A stretch of 64,000 bases of DNA from Gleimia hominis (GTDB taxonomy: Bacteria; Actinomycetota; Actinomycetes; Actinomycetales; Actinomycetaceae). Shown here piece by piece: positions 9,723-17,586 of the stretch. Both the position numbers and the translations under genes were made by a program. Numbering within the stretch: the stretch's first letter is position 1; every line of letters starts with the position of its first letter. The stretch lies in contig NZ_CP126963.1 of NCBI RefSeq assembly GCF_002871945.2, positions 1 to 64,000 of the forward strand. Reading direction: 5' to 3'. Under the pieces are notes generated by a model. That model saw only the letters and a list, made by a program, of their open reading frames with translations, did no database searches and was not told the DNA's origin.

Positions 9723-10793
9723 TTACCAGCCGACGGATTCAGGGGAAGACGCTTCCGCCTGGCGTACGAGTGAGTCGTGGATCAGTTGCGCGCGATACGG
9801 ACCTACCCCTTCGATTTCTTGCAGTTCATCGCTTGAAGCTTCCCGCAGCTGCGTGAGGGTCTGCCAACGCTCCCCAAGTTTTTCAATAATTGCCCACTGC
9901 AACCGTGGCACCATCGTGAGGGCTCGCAACCCCCGTGTTTTCAACACTTGGTCGAGGTCCGACGCGTCCACCGTGGGGTGTCCAATCGCCTGAGCGATCG
10001 CATCCAACCGCACCAGCGCCTCCCCATCCAGGTTCGCTAGCTCATCTTGCGCGCGATGCAGCGCCGACCGGGGGTGCACGTAGTCGCACAGCACCAAGTT
10101 ACGTTCCTGCGCCGCACCACTCACCAGGTCATCTAACTGCAGAGCCAGCAAACGCCCCTCAGTACCCAGTTCCTCAAGATAACTACTAATCTCAGAATGA
10201 ATCCGCCGAATCATCTCCATCCGCTGCAGTACCGTCGTTACTTCCCGCAACGTGGCCGCATCCCGATGTTCCAAAACCGTGAGGGTACCCAGGTCCTCAT
10301 CAAGACGCTGCGAATACCGCTCCAACGTGTCCAAAGCCAGGTTCGCGCGCGAAAGTAACACTTCCGGCTCCACCAAAGTCTTGCGCAAACCACCAACGTA
10401 AACGGTGATAACCCGCATGGAAGCCGACAGAGAAATCACCGGAATCCCAGTGCCACGCGACGTGCGTTCCGCCGTGCGGTGGCGCATCCCCGACTCCGTA
10501 GTGGGAATAGACGAATCGGGAATCAACTGCACGTTCGCACGCCGAATCCGCCGGTGGTCAGACGAAATAATGACGGCCCCATCCATCTTCGCAAGCTCGC
10601 GCAACCGAGCCGGCGAAAGCTCCACATCAATCTCAAACCCACCCGAACACAACTGTTCGATCTCGTCGTCATACCCCAAGACAATCAGGGCTCCCGTGTG
10701 CCCGCGTTGAATGCGCTCTAACCCTTCGCGCAAACGAGTGCCCGGCGCTAATGCCTGCAGCACCTTCCGCATATTCTGCGCGTCAAGACTCAT
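9723..10793 (-). CDS. disA: Diadenylate cyclase DisA, DNA integrity scanning protein
   Basis: Makes cyclic di-AMP from two ATP and couples this to DNA damage sensing. The catalytic DGA (71-73) and RHR (104-106, in RHRTAER) motifs are intact, the linker is helical and the C-terminal helix-hairpin-helix DNA-binding motif (EIEGVGPYRAQLIHDSL) ends the protein. Length 356 is typical. It is 11 bases downstream of radA, the usual partner. In this window the K+ uptake genes trkA and trkH lie just upstream on the same strand; c-di-AMP controls K+ transport in many Gram-positives, so the neighbourhood makes functional sense (inference). Confidence 0.96.
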   Translation of the reverse strand: MSLDAQNMRKVLQALAPGTRLREGLERIQRGHTGALIVLGYDDEIEQLCSGGFEIDVELSPARLRELAKMDGAVIISSDHRRIRRANVQLIPDSSIPTTESGMRHRTAERTSRGTGIPVISLSASMRVITVYVGGLRKTLVEPEVLLSRANLALDTLERYSQRLDEDLGTLTVLEHRDAATLREVTTVLQRMEMIRRIHSEISSYLEELGTEGRLLALQLDDLVSGAAQERNLVLCDYVHPRSALHRAQDELANLDGEALVRLDAIAQAIGHPTVDASDLDQVLKTRGLRALTMVPRLQWAIIEKLGERWQTLTQLREASSDELQEIEGVGPYRAQLIHDSLVRQAEASSPESVGW

Positions 10794-10804
10794 GACCTGT
10801 TTTA

Positions 10805-12220
10805 TTAACTCCGTTTCTCAAGTGCCTCATTAGGCGGTTTTGTCTGCAGGGCTACGCGTCCGGCCGATGCCAAGTCGGCAATGGGGTAGATCGTAATCCC
10901 CGGGATGCGAGCTAACGCATCTGCCCCATGATCCGGAACGATCGCCTTCTTAAATCCTAACCGCGCGGCCTCACTTAAACGTCTGGATAAACCAATCGTG
11001 GCTCGTAACTCGCCGGTGAGAGATACTTCCCCAACCGCAATCAAATCTTTCTTAACGGGCCGGTTCGTGGTTGCAGATAGGATCGCCAGTGCAGTCGCTA
11101 AGTCCGCCGCCGGTTCTGAAGTACGTGCCCCGCCCACGGTAGAAACGTACACATCCGCCGCGGAAGTGTCCACGCCAAGACGCGACTGCATCACAGCTAA
11201 CATCATTGTAACCCGGTTGTGGTCGATCCCGGAAGTGGTGCGGCGCGGACTCCCAGCGTTCGTGTGCGCAACCAGGGCCTGCACTTCCGTCGGCATGGGA
11301 CGGCGCCCCTCCAGCGTCACCGTAACGCACGTGCCCGGCGTGTCCGCGCTAGCGGCCGACAGGAATAGGCCCGACGGGTCCGGTAGTTCCACAATGCCCG
11401 AATCATCCATCTGAAAACATCCCACTTCGTCCGTGGGGCCGTACCGGTTCTTCACCGCACGCAGCAGCCGCAAACCCGCGTGCCGTTCGCCCTCAAACTG
11501 GCACACGACATCCACCAGGTGCTCCAGTATGCGCGGGCCCGCAATCCCCCCGTCTTTCGTTACGTGCCCCACCAGGATGACCGGGAGGTTCCGAGTTTTC
11601 GCCGCGGCAATTAGACGCGCCGCCACGCCCCTGACTTGCGACAAGCCTCCGGCCGCGCCCTCAATCTGGGACGAGTACATGGTTTGAATAGAATCGACTA
11701 TTAACAATGAGGGGGTGTGCGAATCCGCGTGTCCCAACGCGGTCTCTAAGTTGGTTTCTGCCGCCAACAGGAGGTGGTCGGTAATTGCCCCGATGCGTTC
11801 GGCCCGCAAGCGGATTTGTGAGGCTGATTCTTCGCCAGAAATGTACAGTACGGGGCCGCCACCTCGCTGTGCGGCGGCGCGCGCTGTTTTCGCCGCTACA
11901 TCTAGCAGGAGCGTGGACTTACCAACTCCCGGTTCTCCAGCCAGGAGCGTTACCGCCCCGGGCACTATTCCGCCGCCGAGTACGCGGTCGAGTTCCGCCA
12001 TTCCGGAAGGGTAGGCGCGCGCGTTGCTGGCACTGACCTCAGAAATAGGGGCGGCTGGAGTGCGCGGCGCAATGGCTTGTACAACCCCGCTAGCTACTTC
12101 GGTGGGATGGTCTTCCTCTAAGGTGCCCCACGAACCGCACTCGCGGCATTGCCCAACCCACTTTGTGGTGGTCCACCCGCATTCACTGCAGCGGTACTGG
12201 TCTTTCTTCTTAGCCATCAA
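10805..12220 (-). CDS. radA: DNA repair protein RadA
   Basis: RecA-like ATPase that promotes branch migration in recombination. N-terminal four-Cys zinc finger (YRCSECGW and CRECGSWG, residues 10-33), Walker A GEPGVGKST at about residue 95, the RadA-specific KNRYG motif, and a C-terminal Lon-like domain. Length 471 is usual. Either of the first two Met codons could be the start. Genes trkA (34 bases upstream) and disA (11 bases downstream) lie on the same strand, so a shared transcript is possible. Confidence 0.96.
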   Translation of the reverse strand: MMAKKKDQYRCSECGWTTTKWVGQCRECGSWGTLEEDHPTEVASGVVQAIAPRTPAAPISEVSASNARAYPSGMAELDRVLGGGIVPGAVTLLAGEPGVGKSTLLLDVAAKTARAAAQRGGGPVLYISGEESASQIRLRAERIGAITDHLLLAAETNLETALGHADSHTPSLLIVDSIQTMYSSQIEGAAGGLSQVRGVAARLIAAAKTRNLPVILVGHVTKDGGIAGPRILEHLVDVVCQFEGERHAGLRLLRAVKNRYGPTDEVGCFQMDDSGIVELPDPSGLFLSAASADTPGTCVTVTLEGRRPMPTEVQALVAHTNAGSPRRTTSGIDHNRVTMMLAVMQSRLGVDTSAADVYVSTVGGARTSEPAADLATALAILSATTNRPVKKDLIAVGEVSLTGELRATIGLSRRLSEAARLGFKKAIVPDHGADALARIPGITIYPIADLASAGRVALQTKPPNEALEKRS

Positions 12221-12254
12221 AGTACCCCCAACTTTCCACAGCGCAACTCACCAA

Positions 12255-12926
12255 CTATGGTCGGTTCGCGAAATATTCCAGCAGGGCACCTTCGCCAGAG
12301 ACAATAATGATGTCTTCGCGGTCAATGCGGGTGGAACCGTCCGCGTATTCAAACCCGCGTCCAGGTTCAAGTACCCCCAGGACGTTCACCCCGTATTTAG
12401 CGCGCACATCCGATTCTGCCAACGTGAATCCCTGCACTTCTTTGGGAGGCCGCATCTTCATGATCGCGAACCCCTGCTTATCCATCTCAATGTAATCGAG
12501 CATGCGCCCCGAAACTAGGTGGGCGGTACGCTGCCCCGCGTCGAACTCGGGGTAGACCACGTGGTGTGCGCCGATGCGCCGCAGAATTCGCCCGTGTTCA
12601 CGCGACGTTGCTTTCGCCCATATTGATGGGATTTCGAGGTCCACCAGGTTCGCGGTGATGAGCACGGATGCCTCCAGGGAAGTGCCGACCCCCACCACGG
12701 CGGAAGAGAAGTCGCGTGCCCCGAGTTGCTCCAGTGCCTCAACGTTGCTGGCGTCGGCTTCCACCAGGGGAACGCGGCCGGAGAACTGTTGTGCACGAGT
12801 CGGATTCTTCTCGACAGCTAAGATTTCGCGGCGCAGACGATCTAGCGTTGCGGCTACGGCGGAGCCAAAACGTCCCAAGCCGATCACTAAAGTACCGCTG
12901 GATTGCTGCCAATCTGTTTCCGCCAA
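12255..12926 (-). CDS. trkA: TrkA-family K+ uptake regulatory subunit
   Basis: Cytoplasmic nucleotide-binding gating subunit (KtrA/CeoB type). The Rossmann motif GLGRFG lies near residue 17 with the acidic strand end (AVEKNP) after it; an RCK-C domain occupies roughly 135-223. At 223 residues it is the single-RCK type. Its membrane partner trkH is upstream, separated by 169 bases containing two hairpins. Confidence 0.93.
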   Translation of the reverse strand: MAETDWQQSSGTLVIGLGRFGSAVAATLDRLRREILAVEKNPTRAQQFSGRVPLVEADASNVEALEQLGARDFSSAVVGVGTSLEASVLITANLVDLEIPSIWAKATSREHGRILRRIGAHHVVYPEFDAGQRTAHLVSGRMLDYIEMDKQGFAIMKMRPPKEVQGFTLAESDVRAKYGVNVLGVLEPGRGFEYADGSTRIDREDIIIVSGEGALLEYFANRP

Positions 12927-13099
12927 GACCTTCTCCTAATCACAGTTGCGTTGCTTATATTTTACCGGTAGTTCTTACCTGAGGTGCGGCGGCCTTCCGT
13001 ACTTGAGGTGCAGCAGCGTCCCGGTGGCTAGCCAGGTTGGCGTGCAAGCCGAAGCTGGCTAGCTAGCGCGGGTGAGTTGCCCACTTGCAGCCGCGCTAG
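12927..13099 (-). promoter_or_regulatory. trkH-trkA intergenic region with two perfect inverted repeats
   Basis: GCTAGCCAG at 13027-13035 pairs with CTGGCTAGC at 13055-13063. Directly adjoining it, CTAGCGCGG at 13063-13071 pairs with CCGCGCTAG at 13091-13099, the latter including the trkH stop codon (13096-13098). Neither has a T tract, so these look more like mRNA processing or attenuation structures than a standard terminator. The rest of the gap also holds a partial direct repeat (CTGAGGTGC / CTTGAGGTGC). Confidence 0.6.
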
Positions 13100-14628
13100 C
13101 CGATAATGGGTTGTTCAACGGACATGCGGATTACGCGTCGGCGTTGTCGCAGTGCGAGGGCAGCGGCGACAGTCATGGTGCCGGTGCGGCCCAGGTACAT
13201 GAGGCCAATCAGCACGTACTTGCCCGCGGCTGGTAGTTCCGGGGTGATCCCGGTGGATAGCCCCACGGTGCCGAATGCGGAGATGGATTCGAAAAGCACC
13301 ACGTCGAGTGAATAGGGAGTGACGGTCAGTAGGATTAGGACGGCAACGGCCACCAGGAACGTGCCGATGAGGGCTACTGCGATTGCTAGGCGCACGGTGG
13401 TGTAGGGGATGCGCCGACCGAACGCTTCAATATCGCGGTCACCGCGCGCTTCCGCGAGCACCGCGAGGGAGAGCACGGCGATGGTGGTGACTTTAATGCC
13501 CCCGGCTGTGGATGCGGACCCACCACCGATGAACATGAGGATGTCTTGGATGAACCACGTGCCCTTGTGCATCTGCCCTACGTCTATGAAGGAGATGCCG
13601 GATGAGCGCGTATTCACGCCCGACAAAAGCGCGTGGGGGATGCGCTGCATGGCGCTTAGCTGACCGTAGGTTTCGGGGTTGTTCCATTCGGATGCGCCCA
13701 CCAGGAGTGCGCCAATTACCGCCAGCGACAGGTAGGTGGTGAGGGTGATTTTTGTGTGCAGGGACAGGCGCCGAGGTTCGAACCAGTGGCGACGCAGGTC
13801 CATGAATGCGGGGAATCCGATGGCGCCCATTGCGGTACCGATTATTACCGGCACGATTATTGACAGGTCGGTGGCATGTGGGGCGAGCCCGTCGGGCAGG
13901 ATAATGAGGCCCGCGTTGTTGAACGTGGACACGGCCATAAATAGTGCGTGCCAGGCGGCTTTCCCAACGGGGAGGTTGAGTGAGAGGAAGCGCGGGAGGA
14001 AGCAGATGAAGAGCAGTACGTCGACCCCGACGGCGGTGAATACAACGGCTTTAAGGAGGGAACCGACTTGCCCGAGGCTGGAGGTTTTTGTTTCGGAGGC
14101 AGCAAGCATCCGCTGGGTCAAACCAATGTGGCGGGATACGGCGAACCCCAGGATGGACGCCAGGGTCATTACGCCAAGACCGCCGATGGAAATGCCGATC
14201 ATCACCACGAACTGGCCGAACGTGGACCAGTAGGTACTCATGTCCACGGTGGTGAGACCGGTGACGCATACGGAGGTGGTGGCGGTGAACAGAGCGTCCA
14301 CGAACGGCGGTACCACGCGTGCGCGAGTAGAGATCGGAAGGCACAGCAGCGCGGTGACCAGGGCGATGATGAGTGCGAACACGATTACCGCAAGCCGCGT
14401 GGGGTATTGCCGGGCAATGTGGTCTATCCACGCGCGAAACTGTGCGAGCCGCCCGGGTGCGCTCGCGGTAATGGCGACCCGCCGGTCTTTGGGAATGGAG
14501 GGGCCGCTGAAGCGTGCCGGTGGAGCAGTGGCGGGGCGAAAATGCGCGTTGCGGGAACCCGCGAAGGGAGGGGAAAGGCGTAGTCGGTGCCACCACGACC
14601 CGCGGGGTGGTTTAGACTTTGGCGCCAC
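13096..14628 (-). CDS. trkH: Trk/Ktr-type potassium uptake membrane subunit
   Basis: Ion-conducting subunit of a K+ symporter of the TrkH/KtrB superfamily. About ten hydrophobic segments and repeated pore-loop sequences are visible (TSVCVTGLTTVD, NAGL, NTRSSGI, GGGSASTAGGIKVTT, SAFGTVGLSTG). The GTG start at 14628 is preceded by a strong GAGGAGGAA ribosome-binding site. The first about 75 residues are basic and Pro-rich. It is transcribed away from the HTH gene at 14750. Confidence 0.93.
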   Translation of the reverse strand: MAPKSKPPRGSWWHRLRLSPPFAGSRNAHFRPATAPPARFSGPSIPKDRRVAITASAPGRLAQFRAWIDHIARQYPTRLAVIVFALIIALVTALLCLPISTRARVVPPFVDALFTATTSVCVTGLTTVDMSTYWSTFGQFVVMIGISIGGLGVMTLASILGFAVSRHIGLTQRMLAASETKTSSLGQVGSLLKAVVFTAVGVDVLLFICFLPRFLSLNLPVGKAAWHALFMAVSTFNNAGLIILPDGLAPHATDLSIIVPVIIGTAMGAIGFPAFMDLRRHWFEPRRLSLHTKITLTTYLSLAVIGALLVGASEWNNPETYGQLSAMQRIPHALLSGVNTRSSGISFIDVGQMHKGTWFIQDILMFIGGGSASTAGGIKVTTIAVLSLAVLAEARGDRDIEAFGRRIPYTTVRLAIAVALIGTFLVAVAVLILLTVTPYSLDVVLFESISAFGTVGLSTGITPELPAAGKYVLIGLMYLGRTGTMTVAAALALRQRRRVIRMSVEQPIIG

Positions 14629-14749
14629 ATTTCCTCCTCATGCACAAATTTACGCCAAGCGGAAAGACACGCCATAAAACTATCCGTCGTTCGCTTCTTG
14701 TATTAGGATAGACCTATGCGCCCCGTTTGGGCACGTTAAACCCGACTTA

Positions 14750-14983
14750 ATGAAATGGAAAGTGATGTCGCAGCAGGAAAGACCGCGTTTCGTCACTGTC
14801 GCAGAGGTAGCTGATCTTATGCGGGTATCTCGGATGACGGTGTACCGGATGATTCATTCTGGTGATCTTCCGGCGATGCGCGTTGGGAAGTCTTTCCGGG
14901 TGCCGCAGGCTGCTGTGTCTCAACTGATTGATGCGGGTTTATCGGGTTGGGAAGAAAATGGGACGGGTACCGAGAACCAGTAG
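14750..14983 (+). CDS. Excisionase-like helix-turn-helix DNA-binding protein
   Basis: Short MerR/Xis-type winged HTH: TVAEVADLMRVSRMTVYRMI followed by GDLPAMRVGKSFRVP, ending in a short acidic tail. Despite the excisionase label, this family in actinobacteria is chromosomal, sits before the bS22 gene (as in mycobacteria), and is thought to be a regulator. In-frame starts at 14750, 14762 (GTG) and 14765 are possible; GGAAAG at 14757 is rather close to the later two. TAGGAT at 14704 could be part of the promoter. Family assignment is firm, role is not. Confidence 0.85.
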   Translation: MKWKVMSQQERPRFVTVAEVADLMRVSRMTVYRMIHSGDLPAMRVGKSFRVPQAAVSQLIDAGLSGWEENGTGTENQ

Positions 14984-15084
14984 GTTCTTACCTGGCAGTG
15001 CCCACGATTTCGCGTCAAAGTGCGTGCCGCGCTAGAGTATCAACAGTTAGTAGACGTGATTGCTAATTTATGTGAGGAGGGGTC

Positions 15085-15183
15085 ATGGGCTCCGTAATTA
15101 AGAAACGCCGCAAGCGTATGTCCAAGAAGAAGCACCGCAAACTGCTGCGGAAGACGCGCCACCAGCGTCGCAACAAGAAGTAG
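15085..15183 (+). CDS. Small ribosomal subunit protein bS22 (AURKAIP1/COX24 family)
   Basis: A 32-residue, extremely basic protein (begins [19 protein letters not shown], ends RRNKK). This matches the tiny actinobacterial 30S protein bS22 described in mycobacterial ribosome structures. A strong GGAGGGG ribosome-binding site ends two bases before the ATG. An intrinsic terminator follows within 12 bases of the stop. Its position after the excisionase-like gene is conserved. Confidence 0.93.
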   Translation: MGSVIKKRRKRMSKKKHRKLLRKTRHQRRNKK

Positions 15184-15194
15184 CTTCGCAAGGC

Positions 15195-15220
15195 AGCCCC
15201 GATAAACCGGGGCTTTTCTT
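15195..15220 (+). terminator. Intrinsic terminator after bS22 gene
   Basis: Perfect 7-bp stem AGCCCCG (15195-15201) and CGGGGCT (15208-15214) with a six-base loop, followed by TTTCTTG. Confidence 0.88.
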
Positions 15221-15293
15221 GTATATACCTTTATTGTGTGTACTTTTCTCGGGTAGTTGGCTTTTGTTTCCCAAAATCGTTTCAGGAGGGGAC

Positions 15294-15965
15294 GTGCGAA
15301 CGGTTGTTCATGTGATGCGTCACGGTGAGGTGCATAATCCGCAAGCCGTTTTGTATGGGCGCATGCCGGGGTTCCGACTGTCGGCGCTTGGCCAGCAGAT
15401 GGCGCGGGCTGCCGCGCAGGGGCTGCAGGATGCGGGCGTGCAGATCACGGGGGTGGTGGCGTCCCCGCTGTTGCGGGCGCAGCAGACGGCCAGGCCTACG
15501 GCGGATGCGTATGGGCTGGAAGTGGAGTCTGATGCGCGTTTGATTGAAGCGTGGAATTCGTTTGAGGGCGTGCCCGTGAATCGTAACCGTGCGGTGTTGG
15601 CGAACCCTAAGTATTGGTGGCGCTACCGCAATCCGCTGCGTCCCTCTTGGTCTGAACCGTACGTGGACTTGGTGCGGCGGATGCGCGCTGCGGTGGCGGC
15701 GGCGCGGAAGAAGTATGCGGGGGGTGAGGTGCTGGCGGTGTCGCATCAGCTCCCGATTTGGACGCTGCGTTCGTGGGTTGAGGGTCGGCCGCTGGCACAC
15801 GATCCGCGTAAACGCGAGTGTTCGCTGGCTTCAATCACGAGTTTCGAGTTCGACGGCGCGACGTTGCGTTCCGTTACGTACTGGGAGCCGGCGAGTAAAT
15901 ACCTCGTTGATGCGGCGGATATGGTGCCGGGCGTGTCGGATGCGGCGCTGGCGAAACAGAACTAG
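15294..15965 (+). CDS. Histidine phosphatase (phosphoglycerate-mutase-like) family protein
   Basis: Cytoplasmic phosphatase of the RHG superfamily; substrate unknown. The phosphohistidine motif MRHGEVHNP is at residues 8-16 of the chosen start and the second catalytic His lies in AVSHQLPIW. I start at the GTG at 15294, preceded by AGGAGGGG; the frame is open back to 15219 but that part would overlap the bS22 terminator. The 223-residue length fits the family. The DeoR gene follows eight bases later. Confidence 0.9.
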   Translation: MRTVVHVMRHGEVHNPQAVLYGRMPGFRLSALGQQMARAAAQGLQDAGVQITGVVASPLLRAQQTARPTADAYGLEVESDARLIEAWNSFEGVPVNRNRAVLANPKYWWRYRNPLRPSWSEPYVDLVRRMRAAVAAARKKYAGGEVLAVSHQLPIWTLRSWVEGRPLAHDPRKRECSLASITSFEFDGATLRSVTYWEPASKYLVDAADMVPGVSDAALAKQN

Positions 15966-15973
15966 GGGAGTAA

Positions 15974-16762
15974 TTGAAAACGGGGGACCATAAGCACGTG
16001 GAACAGCGGGCGCGGCGCAACCAGATTGCGTCCATTGTGCTGTCAGAGGGAGAGACTTCAGTTGAGGAACTGAGCGAGAAGTCCGGCGTGTCCGTGATGA
16101 CGGTCTATCGCGATGTGGCGGTGTTAGAAAACGCGGGGGTACTAGCGCGCGACCGCGGGAAAGTGTTCGCGACCGCGTCGGGGTTGCACGAGGCGAGTGC
16201 GCGTTACCGTTTGATGCAAGAAGAACCTCAGAAAAAAGCGATGGCGCAGTGTGCGGCGCAGCTGATTGTGCCCGGATCGTCGCTGCTGATTGACGATTCT
16301 ACGTCGGCGGTGTGGGCGCTGCGGGAACTGTTGGATGGGCCGGCCCTGTCGGTCGTCACTAATTCCATGCTGGTTGCGGGCGAAATGGCGGGTAAAACAA
16401 AGCATTCACTGATGCTTCTCGGCGGGGAGTATCAAGCGTGGGCGGAAGCGACGATGGGGCCGGTTACGTGCGATACCCTGCTTGGTATCCACGCGGACGT
16501 GTGTATTTTATCGGCGTCCGGTGTTAAAAACCTCACGCTCTACCATCCGTATGCGGATGTGGCGGCGGTGAAGAGGCAGATGATGAAGGCGGCGTCGCGC
16601 ACCATAGTCATGTTGGACCACACGAAATTCGCGCGGCGGGCACTGCACGCCTTTGGGTCGCTCACCGATGTTGACACCGTGGTCGTTGATTCCCTCACTC
16701 CTCAAGAAACCCTGGATCGGCTGAAAGAGGCGGGTGTGCACGTTCTCGTCGCGCCGTGCTAA
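15974..16762 (+). CDS. DeoR-family transcriptional regulator
   Basis: Sugar-responsive repressor type. N-terminal winged HTH (residues about 10-65: SVEELSEKSGVSVMTVYRDVAVLE) followed by a DeoR-C sugar-phosphate-binding domain with the family-typical IDDSTSAVWAL and VVTNSMLVAGE segments. The start appears to be TTG at 15974 with AGGGGAG upstream. It is the first gene of the sugar locus and probably controls the isomerase, permease and kinase genes that follow; an inverted repeat 28 bases after its stop is a candidate operator. Confidence 0.9.
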   Translation: MKTGDHKHVEQRARRNQIASIVLSEGETSVEELSEKSGVSVMTVYRDVAVLENAGVLARDRGKVFATASGLHEASARYRLMQEEPQKKAMAQCAAQLIVPGSSLLIDDSTSAVWALRELLDGPALSVVTNSMLVAGEMAGKTKHSLMLLGGEYQAWAEATMGPVTCDTLLGIHADVCILSASGVKNLTLYHPYADVAAVKRQMMKAASRTIVMLDHTKFARRALHAFGSLTDVDTVVVDSLTPQETLDRLKEAGVHVLVAPC

Positions 16763-16789
16763 CGCGGTTTGCGACGTATGTTTCGGCCA

Positions 16790-16809
16790 TTGAGGTGAGA
16801 TTACCTCAA
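16790..16809. promoter_or_regulatory. Candidate DeoR operator: TTGAGGT-N6-ACCTCAA
   Basis: Perfect 7-bp inverted repeat TTGAGGT (16790-16796) and ACCTCAA (16803-16809) separated by GAGATT, located between the DeoR gene and the isomerase gene. Symmetry and position suit a repressor site; binding is inferred. Confidence 0.5.
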
Positions 16810-16951
16810 GAATCTGAAACAATCGTTATGTGCGTCACGAAAAACACGGAGACTAGAAAGAACTAACAGGAAAGTTGTTGTTTTTATCTAACTATCTGAT
16901 ATGTTTGACGTGTTCGGTCACATTGACGGTCTACCCAAGGAAGGGGAAAAG

Positions 16952-17443
16952 ATGGGTCTGAGGATTGTCGTCGCGGCTGACATCGCGGGGTACGAATATA
17001 AGGAGGTTCTAAAGCAGGACCTCGAACAAGACGATCGCGTTGATGAAGTGATTGACGTTGGTGTCCATAAGGATGAGGACGTGGACTACCCGCACGTAGC
17101 GGTTAAAGGTGCGCGTCTGATTGCGGATGGTAAAGCCGACCGCGGACTCTTCGTGTGTGGCACCGGAATGGGCGTCGCCATGGCAGCTAACAAGGTGCCG
17201 GGCATCCGCGCTTCCGTGGCTCACGACTCGTTCTCTGTGGAACGCCTGATTATGTCCAACAATGCGCAGGTGCTCACGTTCGGTGAGCGCGTGATTGGGC
17301 TGCAACTAGCTCGGCGTTTGGCGAAAGAATGGTTGGGTTACAAGTTCGACCCGAACTCGGGCTCAGCGGTTAAAGTGGCGGCTCTGGAAGAGTACGACAC
17401 GGGCAAGACCGATAGTGAAGCTGAGGGTGTTGGCGGTTGCTAA
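16952..17443 (+). CDS. RpiB/LacA/LacB-family sugar-phosphate isomerase
   Basis: Aldose-ketose isomerase acting on a phosphorylated sugar. The catalytic-Cys motif FVCGTGMGVAMAANKVPGIRAS is conserved, as is the SNNAQVLTFGERVIG region. The usual N-terminal SDHAG of RpiB reads ADIAGYEYK here, so the substrate-binding His is absent as in some LacA/LacB-like members; a substrate other than ribose 5-phosphate is likely. I start at ATG 16952 behind AAGGAAGGGGAAAAG rather than at 16901. The nearby genes suggest a role in catabolism of a pentose, tetrose or derived alcohol. Confidence 0.88.
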   Translation: MGLRIVVAADIAGYEYKEVLKQDLEQDDRVDEVIDVGVHKDEDVDYPHVAVKGARLIADGKADRGLFVCGTGMGVAMAANKVPGIRASVAHDSFSVERLIMSNNAQVLTFGERVIGLQLARRLAKEWLGYKFDPNSGSAVKVAALEEYDTGKTDSEAEGVGGC

Positions 17444-17462
17444 CACGCTAATATCGTAGGGA

Positions 17463-17568
17463 GTGTGGCCGCTGCAGCGGCCACACACTCTATGCCGCTA
17501 CGCACAGCGGGTGTGGCGAAGACGCCACAGTAGTTTGCCAACGGGTTGCGACCAAAGGGGATCGCAAC
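17463..17568. promoter_or_regulatory. Three stem-loops between isomerase and membrane-protein genes
   Basis: A perfect 24-base palindrome runs from 17463 to 17486 (half-site GTGTGGCCGCTG). GTGGCG at 17513-17518 pairs with CGCCAC at 17523-17528, followed by AGTAGTTT. GTTGCG at 17545-17550 pairs with CGCAAC at 17563-17568, close to the next gene's ribosome-binding site. Together they fill most of the gap and could adjust expression of the membrane protein relative to the isomerase. Confidence 0.65.
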
Positions 17569-17586
17569 AATATCGAAGGAAAAATT

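Noticed and set aside
14750..14983. Excisionase-like gene taken as a sign of an integrated element
   Set aside because: The same HTH gene beside bS22 is a conserved chromosomal arrangement in actinobacteria and no integrase is nearby.
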